Source: Actinomycetota bacterium
GTDB taxonomy: Bacteria > Actinomycetota > Acidimicrobiia > Acidimicrobiales > Acidimicrobiaceae
Reading direction: 5' to 3'
Length of the DNA stretch: 6,140 nucleotides
NCBI GenBank assembly: GCA_004366215.1
Contig: SIRY01000049.1
Span: 1 to 6,140 of the forward strand
Both the position numbers and the translations under genes were made by a program. How positions within the stretch are numbered: position 1 is the first letter of the stretch; each line of letters opens with the position of its first letter. The notes beneath the pieces were generated by a model that searched no databases, had not been told where the DNA came from, and saw nothing but the letters and a program-made list of their open reading frames with translations. Positions 1 through 5,667 of the stretch are shown here, piece by piece.

Positions 1-6
1 TAGCCT
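1..6 (+). promoter_or_regulatory. Possible -10 element for a leaderless transcript of the ThDP enzyme gene
   Basis: TAGCCT fits the actinobacterial -10 pattern TANNNT and ends 6 nt before the GTG start, so transcription would begin at or next to the start codon. No Shine-Dalgarno site precedes the start. The TAG is also an in-frame stop, which may be the only reason it is here, and any -35 lies outside the window. Confidence 0.3.
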
Positions 7-12
7 CGACGC

Positions 13-1521
13 GTGAACGCTGCCCACCTCGCCGCACGTACCCTCGCAGCGCTCGGCGTCGAGGCCGTCTTCACCAACCCCGGCACGAGCGAGCTCCACC
101 TCGTCGACGCGTTGGCCGAGGTCGGACCACCACCCGTCCTCGTCGCCCAGGAGCTCGTCGCGACCGGAGCGGCCGATGCGCAGGGTCGGCTCGCCGGCCT
201 CGGCGCGGCCCTGCTCCACCTTGGCCCAGGCCTCGCGAACGGGCTCGCGTTCCTCCACGACGCCCGCCGTGCTCAGAGCCCGATCCTCGTCCTCGTCGGT
301 GAGCACCCGCGTGCGCACCAGGCGCTCGACCCTCCCCTCGCGATGGGGACAGCCGGCCTCGCTGAAGCCGCTCGGCTGCCGCTCGTAGCGGTCGAGGACC
401 CTGGGCTCGTACCCACGCAGCTCGCTCTGGCGGCCGCGACGGCACGCAGCCAGCGCACACCGGTCGTCGTCACGCTCGACTCGGTCGCCCTCGCGCGCTC
501 GAGCTCGTCGCGCGACTTCGTCGAGCTCGAGCCGGCTCAGCCCGCCGCGCCTTCCGACGAACGCATACGGCACGCCGCCACTCTCCTCCGCGAGGCGAGC
601 GTGCTCCTGCTCGGCGCGCGAGCGCTCGGACCGCGTAGCCGAGCGCTCGCGCGTGGCATCGCGGAGCGAACGGGAGCCCGCATCCTCGCTGAGACCTTTC
701 CGAGCGTGCACGCCTACGGGGGCACGAGCGGCGTCGTCGAACGGCTCGCGTACCTGCCACCGCTCGCGCGCGAGCAGCTCGCGAGCGCACGCGCGCTCGT
801 CACGATCGGCACCGCGCTGCCGGTGGCGTGGTTCGCGCACCCTGACGTCGACGCCCGGCTCTGGCCGAGCCCAGCGCCGACCTACCGAGTCGACGAGGCC
901 GGCGAAGACCCGGAGGCCTGCCTCGAGGCCCTCGCTCACGCGCTCGGGGCACGCGAGGTCGAGGCGTCCCCACAGCGCACGCGAGCGCCCTCTGCTTCGA
1001 GCTCGCTCGACGCCACGGCGTTCGCGATGACGATCGCCTCGGCGGTCCGCGAGGGCGACGTCGTCATCGACGAAGCGCGCACGAGCGCCCCGCTCCTCTA
1101 CGAGGAGCTCGCCACCGCTGCGCCCCACGACTACCTCGGCCACCCGGGCGGCGCGATCGGTGAGGGCCTCTCCCTCGCCCTCGGCGCAGCGCTCCTTGGG
1201 CGTCGAGTCCTCGCGGTCGTCGCCGACGGCGGCTTCCTCTACGCACCCCAAGCCCTCTGGACCATGGCGCGCCACGGCGCGGACGTCACCGTCGTCGTCG
1301 CGCGCAACGGCGGCTACCGCATCCTCGAGATCGAACAGCAGCTCGCCGGCCTCGCCCCGAGACCTGAGCTCACGAGGCTCGAGCAGCCGGCCTGGGACTT
1401 CGTGGGCCTCAGCCGAGCCATGGGCGCGCAGGCGAGGCGCGTCCAGACCGTCGGTGAGCTCCGCGCCGCTCTCCGCCCTTCTGGCGGCCTTCGGGTCGTC
1501 GTCGCAGACCTGCCGAGCTAG
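13..1521 (+). CDS. Thiamine-diphosphate-dependent enzyme, acetolactate synthase large subunit-like
   Basis: A 502-aa member of the ThDP decarboxylase/carboligase superfamily (acetolactate synthase, benzoylformate decarboxylase). Enzymes of this fold decarboxylate or ligate 2-oxo acids in the cytoplasm; the substrate here is unknown. The N-terminal PYR domain (about 1-165) has NPGTSELH (22-29), the expected catalytic Glu47 in VAQELVATGAADAQGR, and LLHLGPGLANGLAFLHDARRA (67-87), typical of a short acetolactate-synthase-like branch. A degenerate central domain follows (about 180-315). The C-terminal PP domain has a GGAIGEGLSLALGAAL stretch (379-394) and the Mg-ThDP motif ADGG (404-407) leading to RNGGY (431-435). 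Asp405 and Asn432 are 27 residues apart, as metal ligands should be, but the usual GDG and NN are ADG and RN. Genuine IlvB is longer (about 560-600 aa), so valine/isoleucine synthesis is unlikely. An in-frame TAG at 1-3 and the fit to the family N-terminus fix the GTG start. No Shine-Dalgarno site is visible. It converges on and overlaps the S9 peptidase by 4 bp. Confidence 0.9.
   Translation: MNAAHLAARTLAALGVEAVFTNPGTSELHLVDALAEVGPPPVLVAQELVATGAADAQGRLAGLGAALLHLGPGLANGLAFLHDARRAQSPILVLVGEHPRAHQALDPPLAMGTAGLAEAARLPLVAVEDPGLVPTQLALAAATARSQRTPVVVTLDSVALARSSSSRDFVELEPAQPAAPSDERIRHAATLLREASVLLLGARALGPRSRALARGIAERTGARILAETFPSVHAYGGTSGVVERLAYLPPLAREQLASARALVTIGTALPVAWFAHPDVDARLWPSPAPTYRVDEAGEDPEACLEALAHALGAREVEASPQRTRAPSASSSLDATAFAMTIASAVREGDVVIDEARTSAPLLYEELATAAPHDYLGHPGGAIGEGLSLALGAALLGRRVLAVVADGGFLYAPQALWTMARHGADVTVVVARNGGYRILEIEQQLAGLAPRPELTRLEQPAWDFVGLSRAMGAQARRVQTVGELRAALRPSGGLRVVVADLPS
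1518..1521. other. Shared CTAG: overlapping stop codons of two convergent genes
   Basis: The palindrome CTAG supplies the TAG stop of the plus-strand ThDP enzyme (1519-1521) and the TAG stop of the minus-strand S9 peptidase (1520-1518). The two reading frames therefore overlap by 4 bp with no intergenic space. Any terminator for either gene must lie inside the other gene's coding sequence. I see no hairpin with a T-run at the junction. Confidence 0.97.
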
Positions 1522-3578
1522 CCGAGTCCCAGGTGGGTTGCGAGGAACTCGGTGCGCACTCGGGCGACGGTGGCGAGGGCGTGCGCTGCTCGCGGACCGT
1601 GGCGACTCGAGGGAAGAGCGACGAACGGTAGGTCGATGCCGAGCTCTTGCGCTCGCTCGAGGAGCCGCAATGTGTGGCTGACGTGGACGTTCTCATCGAC
1701 GAGCCCGTGGATGATGAGGACGCGCGGGGCTGTGGGGCCGCGTAGCCCCTCGAGCGAGGCGACGACGCTCGCGCGATCGTAGCGCGGGTCGCCAGCGAGC
1801 CCGAGGTAGCGTTCGCTGTAGCCCGTGTCGTACCAGCGGAAGTCGACGACCGGTGCGCCTGCGACGCCGACGCGGAACCGCTCTGGGTAGCGGCTCGTCG
1901 CGAGCAACGTGAGGTAGCCCCCGTAGCTCCAGCCGTAGATGCCGACCCTCGCGGCGTCGATGCCCAGTGCGCGCGCTGCCCAGTCGATCGCGGCGATGTG
2001 GTCCTCGAGCTCGACGGTACCGAACCCGGCCGCGAGCGGCTCCTCGACGACGCGCCCACGGTTCGCCGACCCACGCCCGTCGAGCTTGAGGACCACGGCG
2101 CCCAGCATCGCCAGCCATTGGGCGCTCAGGTCGGCGGTGAGCTGCCACGCGTCCTGGACGAGCTGCACGTGCGGGCCGCCGTAGACCGAGAGGATGAGCG
2201 GGCGCCCCGTGGCGCCGCCGGGTGGCTCGTAGACGGCCCCGAAGCGCACGAGGCCGTCGCCGAGGTCGACCTCCACTCGCCGTGGCGGACGGAGCTCGAG
2301 CTCTGGCTCGGAGGCCGCCACGAGCTCGGGCTCCTCGCCGTAGCGCACGAGCGCCGGCGGCTCCTCGAGCGAGGAGCGTACCGCAGCGACGGCGCGGGCC
2401 CCCACCGCGACCGGGCCAAAGACGCCTCCTCGGTCGAGCTCGCGCACCGACCCATCGCGGAGGTGAATCCGCCAGAGCGAGCGTCGCACCGGATCGTCGT
2501 CGTAGCCGACCGCGATGAGCTCGTCGCCCGCGAGGCCGACGAGCGCCGTCACCACGACGCCGTCGGCGAGGCGACGAACCCCCTCCTCCCCGATGAGGAC
2601 CACCCGCCACTGGCCGTCGAAGCGCTGCGACGTGGTCACGAGCGTGCGGCCCCACACGAGCACCGTCGCTGGCACGTTGATCCACGGTTCGTGAGCCTCG
2701 CGATCGACCCTCACGGTGGCACCGTCGGGCAGCTCGATGCGCCACCGCGTGAGCTCGTGCTGCGCTCGGTCGACGACGCCGACGACGAGCGCATCGTCTC
2801 CCACCCAGCACACCTCGACGAGGTAGCCGCCTTCGGGTGTCAGCGCACGCCGCAGCGACGCTCCTCCCTCGCGGTCGTAGACGACGACCGCGACCGAGGC
2901 GTTGGGGGATCCGACGAAGGGGTAGCGGTGACGCTCGAGCCGCGCCGGGACGACGTCGTGGTGCACGATCACGTGCTCTGGCACCATCCTCTCGTCGACC
3001 TCGGTCCAGGCGACACGGCGCCCCGAGGGCGAGAGCCACAGCCCATCAAAGCGCCCGAACTCCTCTTGGGCGACGTACTCTGCGAGCCCGAGGCTCAGCT
3101 CGTGGTCCACAGCGAGGCGCTCTCTGCGCCCAGGGCCGGCGATCCACACCTCGTGCCCGTCCGTCGCGGCCACGACGTCGCTCGTCTCGCTCGTCGCAAC
3201 CGCAACCGCCCCTGCGAGGTCGTAGCCGCCGACCGCACGACCCTCGTCGTCCACAACCTCCCAGCGCCCTCCCACCGAGACGCACCAGCGCTCGGCACCG
3301 AGGGGACGAAAGGCGCTCACGCCGCCCCACGCTCGTCGAGCTCGCTCGGCGCTCAGCTCATCCCAGGTCGTCGTCGCCTCGTCCTCCGGGGGACCGACGA
3401 GGATGCGAGGCGACTCGCCGAGCTCACCCCAGCGCACGAGGGCGGCACGCCCGTCGTCGTCGCTGAGCAGGCCCACGATCGAGACCCCGTCACGGGGATC
3501 GATGCTGAGCTGACCAACCTCGAGGATACCGCGGACACGCCGTCGGGCGAGGTCCTCAAACTGCAGTGCGCGACTCAC
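1518..3578 (-). CDS. Dipeptidyl-peptidase IV-like S9 family serine peptidase
   Basis: A 686-aa serine peptidase of family S9, closest in motifs to the DPP-IV group (S9B), which releases dipeptides from free N-termini, preferably after Pro or Ala. Residues about 1-430 form the beta-propeller domain. It contains YVAQEEFGRFDGLWLSP with Glu172-Glu173, matching the Glu-Glu motif that binds the substrate amino terminus in DPP-IV. The C-terminal alpha/beta hydrolase domain has SVYGGPH, DGRGS (500-504), the nucleophile motif GWSYGGY (Ser551), Asp628 in HGLVDENVH and His660 in SSRHGPR, so the triad is complete. The RWYDTGYSERYLGL segment also matches DPP-IV. There is no signal peptide or membrane anchor, so it is probably cytoplasmic and active in peptide turnover. 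The frame extends upstream to GTG 3641, but the extra 21 residues look like translated repeat-rich leader. Family proteins begin near SRALQFEDLARRRV, so GTG 3578 was chosen; GTG 3590 is possible. It lies 113 nt downstream of the MaoC gene. Confidence 0.93.
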   Translation of the reverse strand: MSRALQFEDLARRRVRGILEVGQLSIDPRDGVSIVGLLSDDDGRAALVRWGELGESPRILVGPPEDEATTTWDELSAERARRAWGGVSAFRPLGAERWCVSVGGRWEVVDDEGRAVGGYDLAGAVAVATSETSDVVAATDGHEVWIAGPGRRERLAVDHELSLGLAEYVAQEEFGRFDGLWLSPSGRRVAWTEVDERMVPEHVIVHHDVVPARLERHRYPFVGSPNASVAVVVYDREGGASLRRALTPEGGYLVEVCWVGDDALVVGVVDRAQHELTRWRIELPDGATVRVDREAHEPWINVPATVLVWGRTLVTTSQRFDGQWRVVLIGEEGVRRLADGVVVTALVGLAGDELIAVGYDDDPVRRSLWRIHLRDGSVRELDRGGVFGPVAVGARAVAAVRSSLEEPPALVRYGEEPELVAASEPELELRPPRRVEVDLGDGLVRFGAVYEPPGGATGRPLILSVYGGPHVQLVQDAWQLTADLSAQWLAMLGAVVLKLDGRGSANRGRVVEEPLAAGFGTVELEDHIAAIDWAARALGIDAARVGIYGWSYGGYLTLLATSRYPERFRVGVAGAPVVDFRWYDTGYSERYLGLAGDPRYDRASVVASLEGLRGPTAPRVLIIHGLVDENVHVSHTLRLLERAQELGIDLPFVALPSSRHGPRAAHALATVARVRTEFLATHLGLG

Positions 3579-3586
3579 GCCTCGCA

Positions 3587-3592
3587 ACACTA
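3587..3592 (-). promoter_or_regulatory. Possible -10 element upstream of the S9 peptidase gene
   Basis: On the minus strand TAGTGT lies 8 nt before GTG 3578. This fits TANNNT at a spacing compatible with a leaderless or near-leaderless transcript. A GAGG sits only one base from the GTG, too close to act as a normal ribosome binding site. I see no good -35 about 17 nt upstream. Confidence 0.22.
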
Positions 3593-3599
3593 CGCCGAC

Positions 3600-3628
3600 G
3601 GCCCCCCTCGAACCGACGGCTGGGGGCC
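3600..3628. repeat. GC-rich inverted repeat between the MaoC and S9 genes
   Basis: GGCCCCC at 3600-3606 pairs perfectly with GGGGGCC at 3622-3628, a 7-bp all-GC stem with a 15-nt loop. An 8-bp direct repeat CCGACGGC (3595-3602 and 3613-3620) overlaps it, 18 nt apart. Neither strand has a T-run after the stem, so it is not a standard terminator. It could stabilise the 3' end of the upstream operon mRNA or lie in the S9 control region. Confidence 0.4.
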
Positions 3629-3691
3629 ACGCGACGCACACTGAGGGGGAGGTCGACTGCTTGACGTCGCGTCGGCACCCCAGCCACAGAG

Positions 3692-4246
3692 CTATCGGCG
3701 CCGCGCCTCGTCACTTGAGGACCCCTCGACCCCTTCCCAGCTCCACCCGTTGGGAGCTGGTCGCGGACGAGCCGGTAGAGCGTCGCGCCGCCAGACGAGC
3801 ACGCGACGCCGAAAGGACACGACCTCGAGGCCATCTTGGTTGTAGCCGCGAGTCGCGACCTCGACGACGCCCCGGTCGGGCTTCGATCGTGACGGCGTGA
3901 CGGCGAGGACCTTGCTCTCTGCGTAGATCGTGTCGCCGTGGAAGGTCGGGTTGAGATGGCGCAGCTCGAGCACCTCGAGGTTGGCGATCGCCGAACCCGA
4001 GATGTCAGCGACGCTCATGCCGAGCACGACCGAGTAGACGAGGTTGCCGACGACGACCGGCCGACCATGGACCGTCGCGCGCTCAGCGAAGTAGGTGTCG
4101 AGGTGGAGCGGGTGGTGGTTCATCGTGAGGAGGCAGAAGAGGTGGTCATCTGCCTCCGTGATCGTCTTGCCTGGCCAGTGCCGGTAGACGTCACCGACAC
4201 GAAACTCCTCGAGGCATCGGCCAAAGGGCCGCTCGTGCACCGCCAC
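3692..4246 (-). CDS. MaoC family (FkbR2-like) hotdog-fold dehydratase
   Basis: A 184-aa single-hotdog protein of the MaoC/(R)-specific enoyl-CoA hydratase superfamily. Members hydrate or dehydrate acyl-CoA thioesters in the cytoplasm; the substrate here cannot be deduced. The opening FRVGDVYRHWPGKTITEADDHLFCLLTMN (15-43) and HPLHLDTYFAE (45-55) match the hydratase region. NPTFHGDTIYAESKVL (99-114) and RGYNQDGLEVVSFRRRVLV (133-151) are the other family blocks. The catalytic D-x-N-P-x-H motif of classical R-hydratases reads N-x-H-P-x-H here (Asn43, His45, His48). Residues 154-184 are a Pro/Arg/Ser-rich tail beyond the fold. The GTG start is 3 nt after the DUF6941 stop and has no clear Shine-Dalgarno, so translation is probably coupled to that gene. 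The GTG two codons later is an alternative start. Confidence 0.87.
   Translation of the reverse strand: MAVHERPFGRCLEEFRVGDVYRHWPGKTITEADDHLFCLLTMNHHPLHLDTYFAERATVHGRPVVVGNLVYSVVLGMSVADISGSAIANLEVLELRHLNPTFHGDTIYAESKVLAVTPSRSKPDRGVVEVATRGYNQDGLEVVSFRRRVLVWRRDALPARPRPAPNGWSWEGVEGSSSDEARRR
3737..3760 (-). repeat. Stem-loop in the 3' end of the MaoC gene
   Basis: CCAGCTCC (3737-3744) and GGAGCTGG (3753-3760) form a perfect 8-bp stem with an 8-nt loop. It sits in the codons of the non-conserved C-terminal tail, about 40 nt before the MaoC stop. On the minus-strand transcript it is followed by a G-rich stretch and not by uridines, so it is not a typical intrinsic terminator. It may be an mRNA-stabilising or attenuating hairpin, or chance. 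Confidence 0.35.
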
Positions 4247-4249
4247 GGC

Positions 4250-4738
4250 CTAGTCGACGGGACGAGGACCTGGAGGCACCTGGGCCTGCGGACCACCCTG
4301 AGGCGCAAACTGCGGCGGCGCGAGCGTCGAGAACTGCGCCTGCCACGACTCGCCGGCCTCACCGTCGATGACGAGCTGCCAGCGGTAGCGCGAGTTCGCA
4401 GGCAACGGCAGCGGACCGATGGTGACGGCGAGGTTGAGCGGGATGTCGGAGCCGAGTGGCACGCCCTGAGGTGTGCCGAGCTGGAAGTCACCGCGGATCT
4501 CAACCGGCTGAGGGCCATCGGGGGTCTCGATGGTGACCTGCTCACCCGACTCGTCCTGGAGGACGAGCTCCCAGTGGTGTGGCGTAGGCGCCTCGGACCA
4601 GGCGAGCTCGAGCCGCATCGCGATCGCCATCGGCGCCATCCCTGCGACGGTCATCGACCAGCCGCCCCCGAGGATGTAGAGCTTGCCGTCACAGACCTGG
4701 GCGGCATCGCAGAGGAGTAAGGTTGCCTTCACGGCCAC
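4250..4738 (-). CDS. DUF6941 family protein of unknown function
   Basis: A 162-aa protein that I recognise from memory as the actinobacterial DUF6941 type; no biochemical role is known to me. The N-terminal block KATLLLCDAAQVCDGKLYILGGGWS (4-28) is the family signature. It is followed by beta-rich segments, VEIRGDFQLGTPQGVPLGSDI (79-99) and LAVTIGPLPLPANSRYRWQLVIDG (103-126). A Pro/Gln-rich tail (about 139-162) ends the protein. There is no signal peptide, membrane segment or obvious catalytic motif, so a small cytoplasmic beta-sandwich or binding protein is plausible. It starts 26 nt after the CPBP protease stop and ends 3 nt before the MaoC start, so all three are probably cotranscribed. 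Two GTG starts compete. The one at 4738 has a weak GGAAAGG about 11 nt upstream. The one at 4732, giving MKATLLL, fits the family better and lies 7 nt after a TAGCGT hexamer. Confidence 0.85.
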   Translation of the reverse strand: MAVKATLLLCDAAQVCDGKLYILGGGWSMTVAGMAPMAIAMRLELAWSEAPTPHHWELVLQDESGEQVTIETPDGPQPVEIRGDFQLGTPQGVPLGSDIPLNLAVTIGPLPLPANSRYRWQLVIDGEAGESWQAQFSTLAPPQFAPQGGPQAQVPPGPRPVD

Positions 4739-4739
4739 A

Positions 4740-4745
4740 ACGCTA
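4740..4745 (-). promoter_or_regulatory. Possible internal -10 element for the DUF6941 gene
   Basis: On the minus strand TAGCGT lies 7 nt upstream of the second GTG (4732) of the DUF6941 gene, in the 26-nt gap after the CPBP gene. The best -35 at 17 nt spacing (CTGAGC) shares only three bases with TTGACA. The position parallels TAGNNT hexamers before other starts in this window. Confidence 0.22.
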
Positions 4746-4764
4746 GCCGCCTTTCCATCTGCGC

Positions 4765-5520
4765 TCAGCGCACGAGCGCCCCCGAGGCCAGCAGGCTCGC
4801 CACCGCCGTCGCGTTGAACGCCATGTGCGCGACGATCGACGTCCCGAGGCGTCCCGTACGCCTGACGAGGCGAGCGAGGACCACCCCGAGGACGAAGAGG
4901 CCGAGAAACTGCAGCGGCCCGGCGTGTGCGACCGCAAAGAGCAGCGCGCTGACGAGCGAAGGTGTCCAGGTCGCGAGCAGCCTCGGAGCGCGCCTCATCC
5001 GAGCCTCGAGGAGGCGCAGGGTCAGCCCACGGAAGAAGATCTCCTCGAAGAGCGGCGCGCCGAGCACGACGAGCGCAACGACGCCGGCGAGGTCGTGACC
5101 CACGCCGACGCCGAGGAGCTCGACCGCTGGCCGAGACAGCTGACCCAGTGCGGCAGGGTCGACGACGAGCTCGACGACGTCGACGAGAGGGACGACGACG
5201 AGCTGGAGGATGACGCCGACGACGAGGCCGACGAGGAGGTCGCTCGGCGCGAAGCGGAACCGAACGTAGGTGAGCAGCGAGCTGCGGCCGTAGTAGTGGG
5301 CCCCCACGAGGCTACACACGAGGAACGCGGCCCACAGCCCAGCCTCGTCAGCGGCGAGGAGCGACGGCGTCAGACCAGCGACCGTGCTCGGCACTCGCAG
5401 GTGCTCGAGGTGGCCCGCGACGACGAGTGCGAGGCCACTGGCGACGAGCGCGACGACGAGCGCGACGACAGGGAACAGGATCGAGCCACGCCCGATCCCC
5501 ACGGGCCGGTCCTCGCGCAT
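4765..5520 (-). CDS. CPBP family intramembrane metalloprotease
   Basis: A 251-aa polytopic membrane protein of the CPBP (CAAX protease and bacteriocin-processing) family, the Rce1/Abi relatives that cleave within or next to membranes. All three family motifs are intact: EExxxR (Glu159-Glu160 and Arg164 in FEEIFFRG), FxxxH (Phe195 to His199 in FAVAHAG) and HxxxN (His232 to Asn236 in HMAFN). Hydrophobic segments lie near 13-36, 59-77, 93-115, 139-157, 187-200, 203-218 and 226-246, which gives about seven or eight helices. The ATG start has an excellent Shine-Dalgarno site, the clearest in the window. It heads the likely operon with the DUF6941 and MaoC genes and is divergent from ftsH across 144 bp. 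The natural substrate is unknown. Family members elsewhere act in prenyl-protein maturation, bacteriocin self-immunity or membrane-protein processing, but nothing here selects one of these. Confidence 0.92.
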   Translation of the reverse strand: MREDRPVGIGRGSILFPVVALVVALVASGLALVVAGHLEHLRVPSTVAGLTPSLLAADEAGLWAAFLVCSLVGAHYYGRSSLLTYVRFRFAPSDLLVGLVVGVILQLVVVPLVDVVELVVDPAALGQLSRPAVELLGVGVGHDLAGVVALVVLGAPLFEEIFFRGLTLRLLEARMRRAPRLLATWTPSLVSALLFAVAHAGPLQFLGLFVLGVVLARLVRRTGRLGTSIVAHMAFNATAVASLLASGALVR

Positions 5521-5523
5521 GCC

Positions 5524-5531
5524 TCACCTCC
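5524..5531 (-). promoter_or_regulatory. Strong Shine-Dalgarno site of the CPBP protease gene
   Basis: On the minus strand GGAGGTGA is a full match to the 16S rRNA anti-Shine-Dalgarno complement. The GGAGG core is 6 nt from the ATG. This fixes the start at 5520 and contrasts with the other genes here, which lack a comparable site. Confidence 0.85.
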
Positions 5532-5649
5532 CAGTCGCCCGCCGTCGAGCACGCGAGCGAGCACGACGGCCCCTGAGCGCCCCCTCAACGAGGGCTCGAA
5601 ACTCACCGAGGATGCAGGCTAGAGCTCGCCGTTTGTGCGTAAAGTCGCC

Positions 5650-5655
5650 TAGCAT
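5650..5655 (+). promoter_or_regulatory. Possible -10 element of ftsH
   Basis: TAGCAT matches TANNNT and four of six bases of TATAAT. It ends 9 nt before the ftsH ATG, so transcription would start at or within a few bases of the start codon. No Shine-Dalgarno site lies between. The TAG is also an in-frame stop that limits the ftsH frame. The -35 region around 5627-5632 is a poor match. Confidence 0.33.
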
Positions 5656-5667
5656 ACGTACCGTATG
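5653..5667. promoter_or_regulatory. Perfect dyad over the ftsH start codon, candidate operator
   Basis: CATACG (5653-5658), TAC (5659-5661) and CGTATG (5662-5667) form a perfect inverted repeat with a 3-nt centre. It ends exactly on the ATG and overlaps the candidate -10. Its A+T content is higher than its surroundings. A dimeric repressor bound here would block ftsH and could also affect the divergent CPBP operon. This is an inference from symmetry and position only. Confidence 0.4.

Larger units (their letters stand above)
3579..3691. other. Intergenic region between the MaoC and S9 genes
   Basis: These 113 bp separate the MaoC stop from the chosen S9 start. They hold the GC-rich inverted repeat, the CCGACGGC direct repeats and the TAGTGT hexamer described separately. 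The part at 3579-3641 is open in the S9 frame but reads as low-complexity Gly/Val/Ala/Arg without family resemblance. Confidence 0.6.
5521..5664. other. Divergent intergenic region between the CPBP protease gene and ftsH
   Basis: These 144 bp must contain the promoters for both divergent genes. They include the CPBP Shine-Dalgarno site, a small CCCTC/GAGGG hairpin (5582-5594) and a comparatively AT-rich end next to ftsH with the TAGCAT hexamer and the dyad over the start codon. A minus-strand TATGCT at 5651-5656 could be a -10 for the CPBP operon, but no good -35 accompanies it. I found no small gene or RNA here. Confidence 0.6.

Noticed and set aside
3579..3641. N-terminal extension of the S9 peptidase from GTG 3641
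   Set aside because: The 21 residues are Gly/Val/Arg-rich, overlap inverted and direct repeats, and lie before the usual family N-terminus. It is kept only as an alternative start.
1998..3644. A 548-codon open frame on the plus strand opposite the S9 gene
   Set aside because: It lies wholly antisense to a gene with a complete catalytic triad, has charge-rich low-complexity composition and resembles no family. Long antisense frames are expected in GC-rich DNA.
3600..3760. Intrinsic terminators for the minus-strand operon
   Set aside because: Both inverted repeats in this interval lack a following T-run on the transcript strand, so they are listed only as structures.
3938..4720. A 260-codon plus-strand frame opposite the MaoC and DUF6941 genes
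   Set aside because: It spans the boundary of two recognisable minus-strand genes and shows only Arg/Asp/Glu-rich antisense composition.
5155..5245. GAC/GAG triplet-like low-complexity tract
   Set aside because: On the coding strand it is GTC/CTC codons for Val- and Leu-rich membrane helices. The periodicity comes from codon bias and is not a functional repeat.
4825..5622. A 265-codon plus-strand frame opposite the CPBP gene, very Asp/Glu-rich
   Set aside because: It is the complement of Val- and Leu-rich transmembrane codons, and the CPBP motifs are intact on the other strand.
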